A stretch of 64,000 nt of DNA from Hydrogenophaga pseudoflava NBRC 102511 (GTDB taxonomy: Bacteria; Pseudomonadota; Gammaproteobacteria; Burkholderiales; Burkholderiaceae_C). The position numbers were made by a program, and so were the translations under genes. Under the pieces are notes generated by a model. The model made no database searches. It was not told the DNA's origin and was given only the letters and a program-made list of their open reading frames with translations. The first letter of the stretch is position 1; each line of letters opens with the position of its first letter. Of the stretch, positions 53,871 to 63,222 are shown piece by piece. The stretch spans positions 1 to 64,000 of the forward strand of contig NZ_BCWQ01000014.1 in assembly GCF_001592285.1 (NCBI RefSeq), in the 5' to 3' direction.

Positions 53871-54842
53871 ATGCTGCTGCCCGTTGCCGCCGTGATCGCC
53901 GGACTGCTATTGCTGATCTGGAGCGCCGACCGCTTCGTCGAGGGTGCCTCCGCGACCGCCCAGCACTTCGCGGTGCCGCCCCTGCTGGTGGGCATGGTCA
54001 TCGTGGGCTTTGGAACCTCGGCACCGGAACTGGTGGTGTCCGTCATTGCGGCCACACAGGGCAACCCGGCGCTGGCGCTGGGCAACGCCTGGGGATCGAA
54101 CATCGTCAACATGGGCCTGATCCTGGGCGTGACCGCACTGATCGCGCCGATCCAGGTGCGGTCGGTGGTGCTGCGCAAGGAACTGCCCTTGCTCATGGCG
54201 GTGACCGCGCTCTCGGCCCTGCTGGTCTGGGACCTGACCCTCTCGCGCGCCAACGCGCTGGTGCTGCTGGCGGCGTTTGCGGCGCTGATGGTCTGGTCCA
54301 TCCGCGAAGCCCGCACCCATGGCGACGACGCGCTGGCGCAGGAGACCGCCAGCGAGCTGAAAGCGGGCGCCCTGCCGCTGCCGCGCGCCCTGCTGTGGCT
54401 GGTTCTGGGGCTGGTGGTGCTGGTGGCCAGCTCGCGCCTGCTGGTCTGGGGCGCGGTGGAGATCGCCCAGAACCTGGGCATCAGCGACCTCGTGATCGGC
54501 CTGACCGTGGTGGCCATCGGCACCTCGCTGCCCGAACTGGCGTCCTGCGTGGCGGCCGCGCGCAAGGGCGAAGACGACATCGCCTTGGGCAACGTGCTGG
54601 GCTCGGGTCTGTTCAACACGCTGGCGGTGGTGGGCTTGGCGGGCACCATCGCGCCCATGGACGTGGAATCGGCCGCGCTCACGCGCGACCTGCCGGTGAT
54701 GGCGGGCCTGACGGTGCTCCTTTGGAAGATGGGCCGCGGCTGGCGTAGGCCTGGGCGCATCAACCGCTGGGAGGCGGGCGGTCTGCTCGGTGTCTACGGG
54801 GCCTACACGCTCTGGCTGCTCTGGACCATGGGGCCACGCTGA
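53871..54842 (+). CDS. Calcium/sodium antiporter (CaCA family, YrbG-like)
   Basis: A 323-residue integral membrane protein with about ten segments in two related halves. The alpha repeats are visible as 'GFGTSAPELVVSVIAATQGNPALALGNAWGSNIVNMGLILG' and 'AIGTSLPELASCVAAARKGEDDIALGNVLGSGLFN', with the Glu residues that bind the cation. It exchanges Ca2+ or Na+ for protons or sodium. It diverges from the lysozyme gene by 63 nt and has a short hydrophilic loop mid-protein. Confidence 0.93.
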   Translation: MLLPVAAVIAGLLLLIWSADRFVEGASATAQHFAVPPLLVGMVIVGFGTSAPELVVSVIAATQGNPALALGNAWGSNIVNMGLILGVTALIAPIQVRSVVLRKELPLLMAVTALSALLVWDLTLSRANALVLLAAFAALMVWSIREARTHGDDALAQETASELKAGALPLPRALLWLVLGLVVLVASSRLLVWGAVEIAQNLGISDLVIGLTVVAIGTSLPELASCVAAARKGEDDIALGNVLGSGLFNTLAVVGLAGTIAPMDVESAALTRDLPVMAGLTVLLWKMGRGWRRPGRINRWEAGGLLGVYGAYTLWLLWTMGPR

Positions 54843-54857
54843 CGGCGCTGTGAAATT

Positions 54858-55778
54858 TCAGCCGCGCAGGCCCTGCGCCACCGTGGGGTAGCGCAGCCGC
54901 AGGCCCAGCTCGGTCTTCATGCGCCGGTTGTGCAGGCGGCGCGACTCGCTCATGAAGCTCAGCAGCACCATCGGCAGCTGGTCGCCCGCGGCGTCGCGCG
55001 CAACGCGCGGCGGCCGGGGCAGGCCGTACAGATCGGCCGCGAAGTCGAAGTAGTCGCCCATCTTCAGCTCGGTGTCGTCCACCACGTTGATGGTGCGCCG
55101 GGGCTTGCCGCGCCAGAGCGCCAGCACGCAGGCGCGCGCCAGGTCGTCGGCGTGGATGTGGTTGGTGTAGACGTCGTCCTCGGGCCGGAGCACCGGTGTG
55201 CCGCGGCGCAAGCGCTCCTGCGGCGTGCCGCCCGCCCGGTCGGGCGCGTAGATGCCCGGGATGCGCAGCACGCTGCTGCGCACGCCCAGCGCGCGCGCCA
55301 GCCAGTGCACCGAGGCCTCGGCGTCGACCCGTCGCCAGGCGCGCGGGGTCAGCGGCCGGGTGGGCGCCGACTCGTCCACCCAGCGGCCCTCGCAGTTGCC
55401 ATACACCCCGGTCGTGGAACCATAGACCAGGGCGCTCGGAGGCGACCGCCGCGCCAGTGTCCGCACCAGGGACCGGGTCCTCGCGTCGGCCTGCCAGTCG
55501 GCCTGTCCTTCGGACGGCGGTGGCGCCAGGTGTAGCACGCGTGTGGCCAGGCCGGCCAGCCGCTGCAGGTCGGCCGGCCGGTCCAGGTTGCCGATCAGGG
55601 GCGTGATGCCTTGGCCACGCAAGGCGCCGGCATTGTCAGGGTTGGAGGTCAGCGCCAGCAGACGGACGCGCCGCCCGCCACCGAGCTCGCGCGCGGCGCG
55701 CTGGCCCACGTCACCGCAGCCGATGATGAGCACCCGTTCGCGGCGGAAACGGGCTGGAAGGGCACCAAGAAATGTCAT
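54858..55778 (-). CDS. NAD-dependent epimerase/dehydratase (SDR, YeeZ-like)
   Basis: A 306-residue extended SDR. The N-terminal nucleotide loop is 'VLIIGCGDVGQRAARELG', and 'VYGSTTGVYGNCEGRWVDE' sits where the catalytic Tyr region lies. 'NHIHADDLARACVLAL' is typical of the atypical YeeZ-type SDRs. No sugar-pathway genes are adjacent, so the substrate is not known. It diverges from the ferredoxin-reductase gene by 89 nt. Confidence 0.85.
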   Translation of the reverse strand: MTFLGALPARFRRERVLIIGCGDVGQRAARELGGGRRVRLLALTSNPDNAGALRGQGITPLIGNLDRPADLQRLAGLATRVLHLAPPPSEGQADWQADARTRSLVRTLARRSPPSALVYGSTTGVYGNCEGRWVDESAPTRPLTPRAWRRVDAEASVHWLARALGVRSSVLRIPGIYAPDRAGGTPQERLRRGTPVLRPEDDVYTNHIHADDLARACVLALWRGKPRRTINVVDDTELKMGDYFDFAADLYGLPRPPRVARDAAGDQLPMVLLSFMSESRRLHNRRMKTELGLRLRYPTVAQGLRG

Positions 55779-55867
55779 GGATTCGAATTTGGGAAAATGG
55801 CGGGTTGCCTGCGGGGGCGCCCGCGGTTCAGCGCCCGTTCATCCAAACCACTGTAGCCTGATTCACC

Positions 55868-56896
55868 ATGACCTTCAGCATCACCGTCCAGCCCAGCGGC
55901 CGACAGTTCAGCGCCGAATCCGGCGAAGCCATTCTCGCGGCCGGCATCCGCCAGGGCATCGGCCTGCCCTACGGCTGCAAGGACGGCGCCTGCGGCTCCT
56001 GCAAGTGCAAGCTCGTCAGCGGCAGCGTCGCCCACGGCCCGCACCAGGCCAAGGCCCTGAGCGCAGAAGAGGAAGCCTCCGGCTACATCCTCACCTGCTG
56101 CGGCGTCGCGCAGAGCGACGTGGTGCTCGAGTCGCGCCAGGTCACCGAAGCGGGCGCGTTCCCGATCAAGAAAATGCCGGTGCGCGTGATCAGCCTGGAA
56201 CGCGCCTCGCACGACGTGATCGTGATGAAGCTGCAGCTGCCTGCGGCCGACACCTTCCAGTACCACGCCGGCCAGTACGTCGAGTTCCTGCTGCGCGACG
56301 GCGACCGCCGCAGCTACTCGATGGCCAACGCACCGCACACCCAGGCCGCGGGCCCGCAGGTCGAACTGCACATCCGCCACATGCCCGGCGGCAAGTTCAC
56401 CGACCATGTGTTCGGAGCCATGAAGGAAAAGGACATCCTGCGCGTCGAAGGGCCCTACGGCGGCTTCTACCTGCGCGAGGACAGCGACAAGCCCATGGTG
56501 CTGCTGGCCTCGGGCACCGGCTTCGCGCCCATCAAGGCCATCATCGAACACATGCGCCACAAGGGCATCACGCGGCCGGCCACGCTCTACTGGGGCGGCC
56601 GCCGTCCGGCCGACCTGTACCAGTCGGCCTGGATCGAGGAGCAGCTGGCCACCATGCCCCACCTGCGCTATGTGCCGGTGATCTCCGATGCGCTGCCCGA
56701 AGATGCCTGGACCGGCCGCACGGGCTTCGTGCACCGCGCAGTGCTGGAAGACACGCCCGACCTCTCGGGTCACGAGGTGTACGCCTGTGGTGCGCCGATC
56801 GTGGTGGAGTCGGCCAAGCGCGACTACCTGGCCGCCGGCCTGCCCGAAGAAGCGTTCTACGCCGACTCGTTCACCAGCGCCAAGGACAAGCTGTGA
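55868..56896 (+). CDS. 2Fe-2S ferredoxin/flavin NAD(P)H reductase (CDP-6-deoxyglucoseen-reductase-like)
   Basis: A 342-residue electron-transfer protein. A plant-type 2Fe-2S domain has Cys37, Cys42, Cys45 ('YGCKDGACGSCKCKL') and a later Cys in 'ILTCCGVAQ'. A FAD-binding domain ('RRSYSMANAPH') and NAD(P)-binding domain ('LLASGTGFAPIKAIIEHM') follow. Such proteins supply electrons to an oxygenase or dehydratase; no partner is adjacent. Its stop overlaps the next GTG start by 4 nt. Confidence 0.9.
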   Translation: MTFSITVQPSGRQFSAESGEAILAAGIRQGIGLPYGCKDGACGSCKCKLVSGSVAHGPHQAKALSAEEEASGYILTCCGVAQSDVVLESRQVTEAGAFPIKKMPVRVISLERASHDVIVMKLQLPAADTFQYHAGQYVEFLLRDGDRRSYSMANAPHTQAAGPQVELHIRHMPGGKFTDHVFGAMKEKDILRVEGPYGGFYLREDSDKPMVLLASGTGFAPIKAIIEHMRHKGITRPATLYWGGRRPADLYQSAWIEEQLATMPHLRYVPVISDALPEDAWTGRTGFVHRAVLEDTPDLSGHEVYACGAPIVVESAKRDYLAAGLPEEAFYADSFTSAKDKL

Positions 56897-57867
56897 GCAC
56901 CCGCCGCCACATCATTGCACTCGCCGCCACCGCGGCCCTCGCGCTCCCTGCGCTGTCGATGGCGCAGGCCGACAAGCCCACCCGCATCATCGTTCCGTTT
57001 GGCGCCGGCGGCCCGATCGACGTGACCGCACGCATCCTGGCGGAGGCGGTCAAGGACTCGCTGGGCACGGTGATCGTGGAAAACCGGCCCGGTGCCGGCG
57101 GCAACATCGGCGTCAGCGCCGTGGCCAGGGCCGCGCCCGACGGCCACACGCTGGGCATCGCGACCACCGCATCGCACGGCATCAACCCCTGGCTGTTCAG
57201 CAAGCTGCCCTACGACCCCGCCAAGGATTTCGCCCCGGTCACGCAGATGCTGCGCGTGCCCAATGTGCTGGTGATGAACGCCGACACGGCGCAGCGGCTG
57301 AACATCCGCAGCCTGCCCGATCTTGTCCGCTACGCCAAGGCCAACCCCGGCAAGCTCAACTACGGGTCGGGCGGCAACGGCAGCGCCGGTCACCTGGCGG
57401 GCGAGCTGCTGAAACACCAGGCCGGCATCTTCGCGGTTCATATCCCTTACAACGGTGGCAACCCGGCGCAGCTGGCCCTGCTGTCGGGGCAGGTGGATTT
57501 CAACATCGACAACCTGGCCACCGCCGCCGCCAACATCCGCGCCGGCAAGCTGCGCGCCCTGGCCGTGACCACGGCACAGCGCAGCGCCATGCTGCCGGAA
57601 GTGCCGCCGATGGCCGAGACCCTGCCCGGCTTTGAAGTGGACACCTGGTGGGGGCTGATCGCGCCGGCGGGCACTCCGGCCGAGACCGTGCGCAAGCTCA
57701 ACAGCGCGTTCACTGCCGCGCTCGGCACGCCAGAGGTCAAGGCCCAGTTCGCGCGCCTGCTGGCCGAACCGGCGCCCAGCACGCCTCAGGCGTTCGAAGC
57801 CTTCCTGCAGAAAGAGCGCGGCAAGTACGAGCGCATGGTCAAGCTCAGCGGCGCCCAGGTCGACTGA
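56893..57867 (+). CDS. Bug-family solute-binding protein (tripartite tricarboxylate transport type)
   Basis: A 324-residue periplasmic receptor with a signal peptide ('AATAALALPALSMAQA') and the family blocks 'IIVPFGAGGPIDVTARILAE', 'VENRPGAGGNIGVSAVARAAPDGHTL', 'HIPYNGGNPAQLALLSGQVD' and 'GLIAPAGTPAETVRKLN'. Such orphan receptors are abundant in Burkholderiales and bind small organic acids. It starts with GTG at 56893, 4 nt overlapping the reductase, so the two are translationally coupled. The ligand and membrane partners are not in view. Confidence 0.93.
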   Translation: MSTRRHIIALAATAALALPALSMAQADKPTRIIVPFGAGGPIDVTARILAEAVKDSLGTVIVENRPGAGGNIGVSAVARAAPDGHTLGIATTASHGINPWLFSKLPYDPAKDFAPVTQMLRVPNVLVMNADTAQRLNIRSLPDLVRYAKANPGKLNYGSGGNGSAGHLAGELLKHQAGIFAVHIPYNGGNPAQLALLSGQVDFNIDNLATAAANIRAGKLRALAVTTAQRSAMLPEVPPMAETLPGFEVDTWWGLIAPAGTPAETVRKLNSAFTAALGTPEVKAQFARLLAEPAPSTPQAFEAFLQKERGKYERMVKLSGAQVD

Positions 57868-58476
57868 TCAGACCCCGGCCTCGGCCAGCAGCTTCTTCAG
57901 GTCGCCGGCAAGCGCCGGCGCGCCGCTGCCATAGCGGTGGTACAGCCGCAGGCGTCCCTGGGTGTCGTAGACGTAGCTGCCCGCCGAGTGGTCCATGGTG
58001 TAGCTGGTGGGTGTCTTGCCGTCGACCTTCTTGTAGTAGATGCGGAAGCTCTTGGCGACCTCGGGCAGCTTGTCCGGCTGCGCGTAGAGCGCAAGAAACG
58101 TGGGGTCGAAGCTGCCCATGTACTCCTTCATGATCTCCGGCGTGTCCCGCTCCGGGTCGACGCTGACGAACAGGCCCTGCAGCTTGTCCCCGTCCGCCCC
58201 CAGCAGCTGTTTGGCCTGCGCCATCTCGCTCATCGAGGTCGGGCACACGTCCGGGCATTGGGTGTAGCCGAAGAAGATCACCACCACCTTGCCCTTGAAG
58301 TCCGCCAGCGTCCGCGGCTGACCGTTGTGGTCGGTCAGCGAGAAGCCAGTGGCGTAGTCCGCACCCGTGATGTCGATGCCCGAGAAGCCGGAGGCGGTGG
58401 CGTCCGCGGGTTTGTCGGAGCAGGCGGCCAGCAGGGTGCTGCACAGGGCCAGGGAAATCAGATGCCGACGTTTCAT
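57868..58476 (-). CDS. SCO1/SenC-family copper chaperone
   Basis: A 202-residue lipoprotein (lipobox 'LLAAC', Cys19) with a thioredoxin fold. The copper or redox pair is Cys74 and Cys78 in 'YTQCPDVCPTS', with the third ligand His in 'TMDHSAGSYV'. It delivers copper to the CuA centre of cytochrome c oxidase. It is the last gene of the minus-strand oxidase-assembly group and lies 14 nt after ctaB. The stop abuts the convergent Bug-receptor gene. Confidence 0.92.
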   Translation of the reverse strand: MKRRHLISLALCSTLLAACSDKPADATASGFSGIDITGADYATGFSLTDHNGQPRTLADFKGKVVVIFFGYTQCPDVCPTSMSEMAQAKQLLGADGDKLQGLFVSVDPERDTPEIMKEYMGSFDPTFLALYAQPDKLPEVAKSFRIYYKKVDGKTPTSYTMDHSAGSYVYDTQGRLRLYHRYGSGAPALAGDLKKLLAEAGV

Positions 58477-58490
58477 GGCGGGAGGGTGTT

Positions 58491-59393
58491 TCAGATGTAG
58501 TGGTCGATCAGCATCGCGGCGAACAGCAGCGACAGGTGCCAGAGCGAAAAGCGGAAGGTCTTGCGGGCGAGCGCGTCCGAATAGTTGCGCCACAGGGCCC
58601 AGGCGTAGCCGCAGAACCCGACGCTCAGCGCCAGTGCGGCCACCAGGTAAACCCAGCCGCTCATGCGCATGATGAAGGGCATCAGGCAGGCGGCGAACAG
58701 CACGAAGGTGTAGAGCAGGATCTGCAGCCGCGTGAACTCCGAACCATGGGTGACCGGCAGCATGGGCAGACCGGACTTGCGGTAGTCCTCGACGCGGTAG
58801 AGCGCCAGCGCCCAGAAGTGCGGCGGCGTCCAGAGGAAGATGATCAGGAACAGGATCAGCGCTTCGGGCGCGACCACGCCGGTCATCGCGGCCCAGCCCA
58901 GCACCGGCGGCATGGCACCGGACGCCCCGCCGATCACGATGTTCTGCGGCGTCAGCGGCTTGAGGATGACGGTGTAGATCACCGCATAGCCCACGAAGGT
59001 GGCGAAGGTCAGCCACATGGTCAGCGGGTTGACCCACAGGTACAGGATGGCCGAGCCGAGCGCACACAGCACGGCCGAGAACGTCAGCGTCCGCACATTG
59101 CCCAGCTCGCCCTTGGCGGTGGGCCGCCAGGCGGTGCGGCGCATCTTGGCGTCGATCTGCTGCTCGACCACGCAGTTGAAGGCTGCGGCCGCACCGGCCA
59201 CCAGCCAGATGCCCAGGCAGGCCAGCGCGGCCGTCTGCACCTGGGCCCAGCTGGGCAGCCCGGGCACGGCCAGCACCATGCCGATAAGGGCGCAGAAGAC
59301 GATCAGCTGGATGACGCGTGGCTTGGTCAGCGCGTGGTATTGGCGCCAGACCGAGGGCATGGTCGGGGCCAGGGAAGTGGGCGCGGTGCTCAT
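58491..59393 (-). CDS. ctaB: Protohaem IX farnesyltransferase (haem O synthase)
   Basis: A 300-residue polytopic membrane enzyme that farnesylates haem b to haem o for cytochrome oxidase. It has the UbiA-type motifs '[16 protein letters not shown]' and '[28 protein letters not shown]'. About seven to nine hydrophobic segments are visible. The start at 59393 overlaps the end of ctaA by 4 nt, giving a ctaA-ctaB pair in one transcript. Its product haem o is the substrate of CtaA. Confidence 0.96.
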   Translation of the reverse strand: MSTAPTSLAPTMPSVWRQYHALTKPRVIQLIVFCALIGMVLAVPGLPSWAQVQTAALACLGIWLVAGAAAAFNCVVEQQIDAKMRRTAWRPTAKGELGNVRTLTFSAVLCALGSAILYLWVNPLTMWLTFATFVGYAVIYTVILKPLTPQNIVIGGASGAMPPVLGWAAMTGVVAPEALILFLIIFLWTPPHFWALALYRVEDYRKSGLPMLPVTHGSEFTRLQILLYTFVLFAACLMPFIMRMSGWVYLVAALALSVGFCGYAWALWRNYSDALARKTFRFSLWHLSLLFAAMLIDHYI

Positions 59394-60535
59394 GGGGAGG
59401 TGCGTGGAACGGTGAGCGCGGGCGCGCCCACGGAAGAAGGTGCGGTACGGGTGCCTGCCAGCAGCCCGGTCATCACGACCACCAGCGCGGCCGCGCCACC
59501 GGTGTGGCCGACGGCGGACAGCAGCGGCCAGTCCAGCACCACATTGCTCAGGCCGGTCGCCAGCTGCAGACCCGCCAGGGCCAGCAGCCAACGCGCCGAT
59601 GGGCGCGCGCCCGGCCGGGACCAGAGTTGCCAGGCCAGCCCCACGAGGGCGGCGAGCACGAGGTAGGCGCACAGACGGTGCACGTAATGGATGCCGGTCA
59701 GCGCGGCAAAGGTGATGGGCTGGCCATCGGCGTTCATGCCCAGCTCGCGCCAGACCGTGAATCCTTCGCTCAGGTTCATCGGCGGCCACCATCCGCCCTG
59801 GCAGGTGGGGAAGGTGTCGCAGGCCAGCACCGCGTAGTTGGTGCTGACCCAGCCGCCCAGCGCAATCTGCAGCCACAGCAGCGCGTACACCAGCAGCAGG
59901 GCCCCGCGGGCCGGCCGGCCCAGCATCAGCGGCGCATGCCCCTGTACGCCCAGGTCGTAGGCCACCGACTGGGCCCTCAGCAGGGCCAGCAGCACCATGC
60001 CCCCGAGCAGGTGCAGGGTGACGATGGCCGGGAACAGCTTCATGGTCACGGTCAGCGCGCCGAAGGCCCCCTGCAGACAGACCCAGAACAGGGTCAGCCA
60101 GGCCCATGCCGGGGAAATGCTCAGGCGCCGGCGCTCCATCCAGCTGGTCACCGCGAGCACCAGGATCAGCACCCCGACCGCCGTGGCGAGGTAGCGGTGG
60201 ATCATCTCCACCCACGCCTTGCTGTGCGTGACCGGCCCGGTGGGCATGGCCTGCTGCGCCGCCGAGATGGAGGCGTGCGCCCCCACCGGACTGGCGCTGC
60301 CGTAACAGCCCGGCCAGTCCGGGCAGCCCAGGCCGGAGTCGGTCAGCCGCGTGAAGGCGCCGAACAGCACCAGGTCAAAGGTCAGGAACAGGGTCAGCAG
60401 GGTCAGCGCGCGCAGGCGCTGCGCGCCGCTCGCGCGGCGGTGGCGCAGCCACACCCAGGCCAACGGCCCCAGGGCGATCACCGCCCCCAGGAGCATGAGG
60501 CGCAGGGCGGGCGACAGGTCGTACAGCTCGCCCAT
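59390..60535 (-). CDS. ctaA: Haem A synthase (COX15/CtaA)
   Basis: A 381-residue membrane enzyme converting haem o to haem a. It has eight hydrophobic segments and the His pairs for haem binding ('[11 protein letters not shown]', '[10 protein letters not shown]', '[11 protein letters not shown]'), along with '[17 protein letters not shown]' with two cysteines in the first periplasmic loop. It belongs to the long COX15 form. It overlaps ctaB by 4 nt and lies 1 nt after the thioredoxin-like gene. Confidence 0.96.
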   Translation of the reverse strand: MGELYDLSPALRLMLLGAVIALGPLAWVWLRHRRASGAQRLRALTLLTLFLTFDLVLFGAFTRLTDSGLGCPDWPGCYGSASPVGAHASISAAQQAMPTGPVTHSKAWVEMIHRYLATAVGVLILVLAVTSWMERRRLSISPAWAWLTLFWVCLQGAFGALTVTMKLFPAIVTLHLLGGMVLLALLRAQSVAYDLGVQGHAPLMLGRPARGALLLVYALLWLQIALGGWVSTNYAVLACDTFPTCQGGWWPPMNLSEGFTVWRELGMNADGQPITFAALTGIHYVHRLCAYLVLAALVGLAWQLWSRPGARPSARWLLALAGLQLATGLSNVVLDWPLLSAVGHTGGAAALVVVMTGLLAGTRTAPSSVGAPALTVPRTSP

Positions 60536-60536
60536 G

Positions 60537-61202
60537 TCAGCGCCCGGCCTTGTCCCAGAACGCCGACGCGCGCAGCAGACGATCGAGGTCGCGCTTGACC
60601 TGCTTCGGATCGGCTTGCACCGGGAAGCGCATCATCCAGTTGCCGATGGGATCGACCACATACAGGTGGTCCTCCAGGCGCTGGCCCGCCGCGGGCTGCA
60701 GCCAGGTCGCCAGAGCGGCTGCGTCGACGTGCAGCACGGTCGCCGCCGCCGTCGCCTGCTTCAAGGGTTCGGACAGTGCGGGCGAGCCGGTGCGCAGCCA
60801 CACCCAGTCCAGCCGGTCCTTGTCCTTGCCCAGGGTTTCGCGCAGCTGCCGCTGCAGGAACAGGTGCTTCTGGCAGGCATCGTCGCAGGCGGAGTCGGCG
60901 ACGCTGATGAACAGCCACTGGTTCTTCAGCTGGGTCAGCGGCACCAGCCGGCCGCTGGGGTCGGTACCCACCAGATCGGGCAGCGGGCGCTGCGGGTCGA
61001 TCAGTTCGCCATAGTTGCGGCGGCCTTCGGGCCGGATCACGTAATAGGTGAAGTACGACGCGATCACCGGCGAAGCGCACACCAGCAGAAGCAGCAGCAT
61101 CTTCCAGCGCCCGGCCCGGGTGGCGGCGCTGGTGTCCGGCGCATCGGCCTTGGGCAGGCTGTGCACCGTCAGGGTCAGGGGTTCATCGGGGGTCTTGGCC
61201 AT
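60537..61202 (-). CDS. Membrane-anchored thioredoxin-like protein, probable oxidase assembly factor
   Basis: A 221-residue protein with a membrane segment at about residues 34-55 and a periplasmic domain with a C-x3-C pair (Cys106, Cys110 in 'SACDDACQKH') resembling SCO proteins, but with no clear third His ligand. The domain 'LEDHLYVVDPIGNWMMRFP' matches thioredoxin-fold ends. It is conserved in beta-proteobacterial oxidase clusters, where it is often left unnamed. It overlaps SURF1 by 20 nt. Confidence 0.75.
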   Translation of the reverse strand: MAKTPDEPLTLTVHSLPKADAPDTSAATRAGRWKMLLLLLVCASPVIASYFTYYVIRPEGRRNYGELIDPQRPLPDLVGTDPSGRLVPLTQLKNQWLFISVADSACDDACQKHLFLQRQLRETLGKDKDRLDWVWLRTGSPALSEPLKQATAAATVLHVDAAALATWLQPAAGQRLEDHLYVVDPIGNWMMRFPVQADPKQVKRDLDRLLRASAFWDKAGR

Positions 61203-61923
61203 GAAGCGTGCGTCGGCGACGGGGAGAAATCAGTTGGAACCAGGCGTACAGCCCGGCGGCGACCGCACTCATGGCGAACCACTGGGCGGCGTAGGCGTGG
61301 TGCTTGTGAGCAGCGGATTCGAAGCGCGGCCACTCGCGGAGCAGGCCTTCGGGCGAGGCGCCGGTCTGCAACACCGACATCGGCAGCAGCGCCAGCCCGG
61401 TGTCCCTGGCCAGCGACTCGATGTCGAGATTTTGCCGGATGCGCCCCTGCTCCGCTGCGCCCAGCTCGAACAGCCGGCTGGGCGGTGGGGCCAGGCGTCC
61501 CGTGACCTCCACTTCGTCCGGCGGGGTGGGGACATCGGGCACCTGCGACCGGTCCTGGAAGTTGCGGGGCACCCAGCCGCGCTGCACCAGCAGCGCGCGC
61601 CCGTCACCCGAGAGTCTGAGCGGCGTGACCAGGATGAAGCCGCTGCGCCCGGCCATGGGCCGGTTGTCCAGAAACACGCTGGCCTCCGGCACCCACTGCC
61701 CCTTGAGCCGGACCATGCGGTGCAGCAGCGGCTCGAAAGCCCCGTTGGCGGAGAGCACCGCGGCGCCGTCCAGTTCCGCCATCGCCCCCCGCTCGGCGAT
61801 GCCGGTCTCCAGGGCCTGCTTCTGGGCGGCGCGCGCGAGCTGCCACACACCCAGCGATGCCGTGAGCGCGACCGTGCCGGCGGCGGCGATGGTCACGGTC
61901 CAGAAGCGGGTGCGAGGTGTCAT
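61183..61923 (-). CDS. SURF1-family cytochrome oxidase assembly protein
   Basis: A 246-residue protein with one membrane segment at each end ('WTVTIAAAGTVALTASLGVWQL' and 'YAAQWFAMSAVAAGLYAWF') and the SURF1 motifs 'FLDNRPMAGRSGFILVTPLRL' and 'LLVQRGWVPRNFQDR'. It helps insert haem a into subunit I of cytochrome oxidase. The start at 61923 is preferred to an ATG 14 codons upstream. It diverges by 40 nt from the DUF2909 gene. Confidence 0.92.
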   Translation of the reverse strand: MTPRTRFWTVTIAAAGTVALTASLGVWQLARAAQKQALETGIAERGAMAELDGAAVLSANGAFEPLLHRMVRLKGQWVPEASVFLDNRPMAGRSGFILVTPLRLSGDGRALLVQRGWVPRNFQDRSQVPDVPTPPDEVEVTGRLAPPPSRLFELGAAEQGRIRQNLDIESLARDTGLALLPMSVLQTGASPEGLLREWPRFESAAHKHHAYAAQWFAMSAVAAGLYAWFQLISPRRRRTLHGQDPR

Positions 61924-61963
61924 GGAAGGCAATGAAGAACTGGGAGCGGCGGATAATCCCCGC

Positions 61964-62197
61964 ATGACCTATCTTGTGATTGTGGCGTTTGTGGCCATCC
62001 TCGGCAGCCTGGCGGCGGCGCTGGTGTTCATGATGCGCGGCGGCGGCCAGGGCGACGACACCGGATCCCGCCGCAAAAACCCCATGGCCAAGGCTCTGGC
62101 CTTCCGCGTCGGCTTCTCCATCCTGCTGTTCGTCGTGGTGCTGCTCAGCTACTGGATGGGCTGGATCCAGCCCACCGGCCTGCCGCTTCGGGGTTGA
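61964..62197 (+). CDS. DUF2909-family twin-transmembrane protein
   Basis: A 77-residue protein with two membrane segments ('VIVAFVAILGSLAAALVFMM' and 'VGFSILLFVVVLLSYWMGWI') around a basic loop. It belongs to the small DUF2909 family found near cytochrome oxidase genes, with no proven role. It is the only plus-strand gene in the cluster, between SURF1 and coxC, and has a terminator downstream. Confidence 0.82.
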   Translation: MTYLVIVAFVAILGSLAAALVFMMRGGGQGDDTGSRRKNPMAKALAFRVGFSILLFVVVLLSYWMGWIQPTGLPLRG

Positions 62198-62220
62198 AGG
62201 GCCGGCACACCGGGTCCAAA

Positions 62221-62250
62221 AAAACGGCGCCTTCCGGCGCCGTTTTCTCT
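62221..62250. terminator. Bidirectional terminator between DUF2909 and coxC
   Basis: AAAACGGCGCC (62221-62231) pairs with GGCGCCGTTTT (62236-62246) with a TTCC loop, giving a T-rich tail in each direction. Confidence 0.85.
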
Positions 62251-62278
62251 GGGACGGGCGGCGAGGCCGCCCAGTGCG

Positions 62279-63160
62279 TCACATCCAGTACACGAGGATG
62301 TAGAGGCCCAGCCAGACCACGTCCACGAAGTGCCAGTACCAGGCCGCACCTTCGAAGCCGAAATGCTTCTGGGCGGTGAAATGGCCCTTCTGCAGGCGCA
62401 GGGTGATGAACAGCAGCATCAGCATGCCGACGAACACGTGGAAGCCGTGGAAGCCGGTCAGCATGAAGAAGGTCGAACCGAAGATGCCCGACGACAGCTT
62501 GAGGTTCAGGTCGCCATAGGCGTGGGCGTACTCGTAGCCCTGCACGAACAGGAACACCAGACCCAGGATCACCGTCATCCACATGAAGGCGATGGTCTTG
62601 CCGCGGTTGCCCGCCTGCAGGGCGTGGTGGGCGATGGTCAGCGTCACGCCAGAGGTCAGCAGCAGCGCGGTGTTGATCGTGGGCAGCCAGAACGGGCCCA
62701 TGGTCTGGAACGGCTCGACGATGCCGGCCGGCGAGGCGGTGGCACCGACCTGGCGGCTCGGCCAGACGGACGTGAAGTCGGGCCACAGCAGGGCGTTCTC
62801 GATGTTGCCCAGCGCTGGCACCGAGTGGGTGCGGGCCCACCACAGCGCGGTGAAGAACGCACCGAAGAACATCACTTCCGAGAAGATGAACCAGCTCATG
62901 CTCCAGCGGTAGGAGAGGTCGATCTTCCGGCCGTACAGACCACCCTCGCTCTCGGTCACCGCATCACGGAACCACTGGAACAGCACCACCAGCCAGAAGG
63001 CCAGGCCAAAAGCCAGCGAATACATGCCCCAGGCGGCACCGTTGATCCACTGACCTGCACCAAGAATCACGAAGAACAGGCCGACGGCCGCCATCACCGG
63101 GTGACGGGAGGGTCCGGGGACGAAGTAATAAGGCGTCGTGCCGTGGGTTGCTGCTGACAT
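62279..63160 (-). CDS. coxC: Cytochrome c oxidase subunit III
   Basis: A 293-residue membrane protein with seven hydrophobic segments. It contains 'RWSMSWFIFSEVMFFGAFFTALWWAR' with the conserved Glu, 'INTALLLTSGVTLTIAHHAL' and 'TGFHGFHVFVGMLMLLFI', typical of aa3-type subunit III. It is part of the proton-pumping terminal oxidase. It lies 62 nt downstream of the DUF2970 gene; subunits I and II are expected beyond the right edge. Confidence 0.97.
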   Translation of the reverse strand: MSAATHGTTPYYFVPGPSRHPVMAAVGLFFVILGAGQWINGAAWGMYSLAFGLAFWLVVLFQWFRDAVTESEGGLYGRKIDLSYRWSMSWFIFSEVMFFGAFFTALWWARTHSVPALGNIENALLWPDFTSVWPSRQVGATASPAGIVEPFQTMGPFWLPTINTALLLTSGVTLTIAHHALQAGNRGKTIAFMWMTVILGLVFLFVQGYEYAHAYGDLNLKLSSGIFGSTFFMLTGFHGFHVFVGMLMLLFITLRLQKGHFTAQKHFGFEGAAWYWHFVDVVWLGLYILVYWM

Positions 63161-63222
63161 GCTCGCTCCTCAGTGCTTTCGCTGGTATGAATGAATAAAA
63201 CTGTTTGATTCGGATGACTGGT

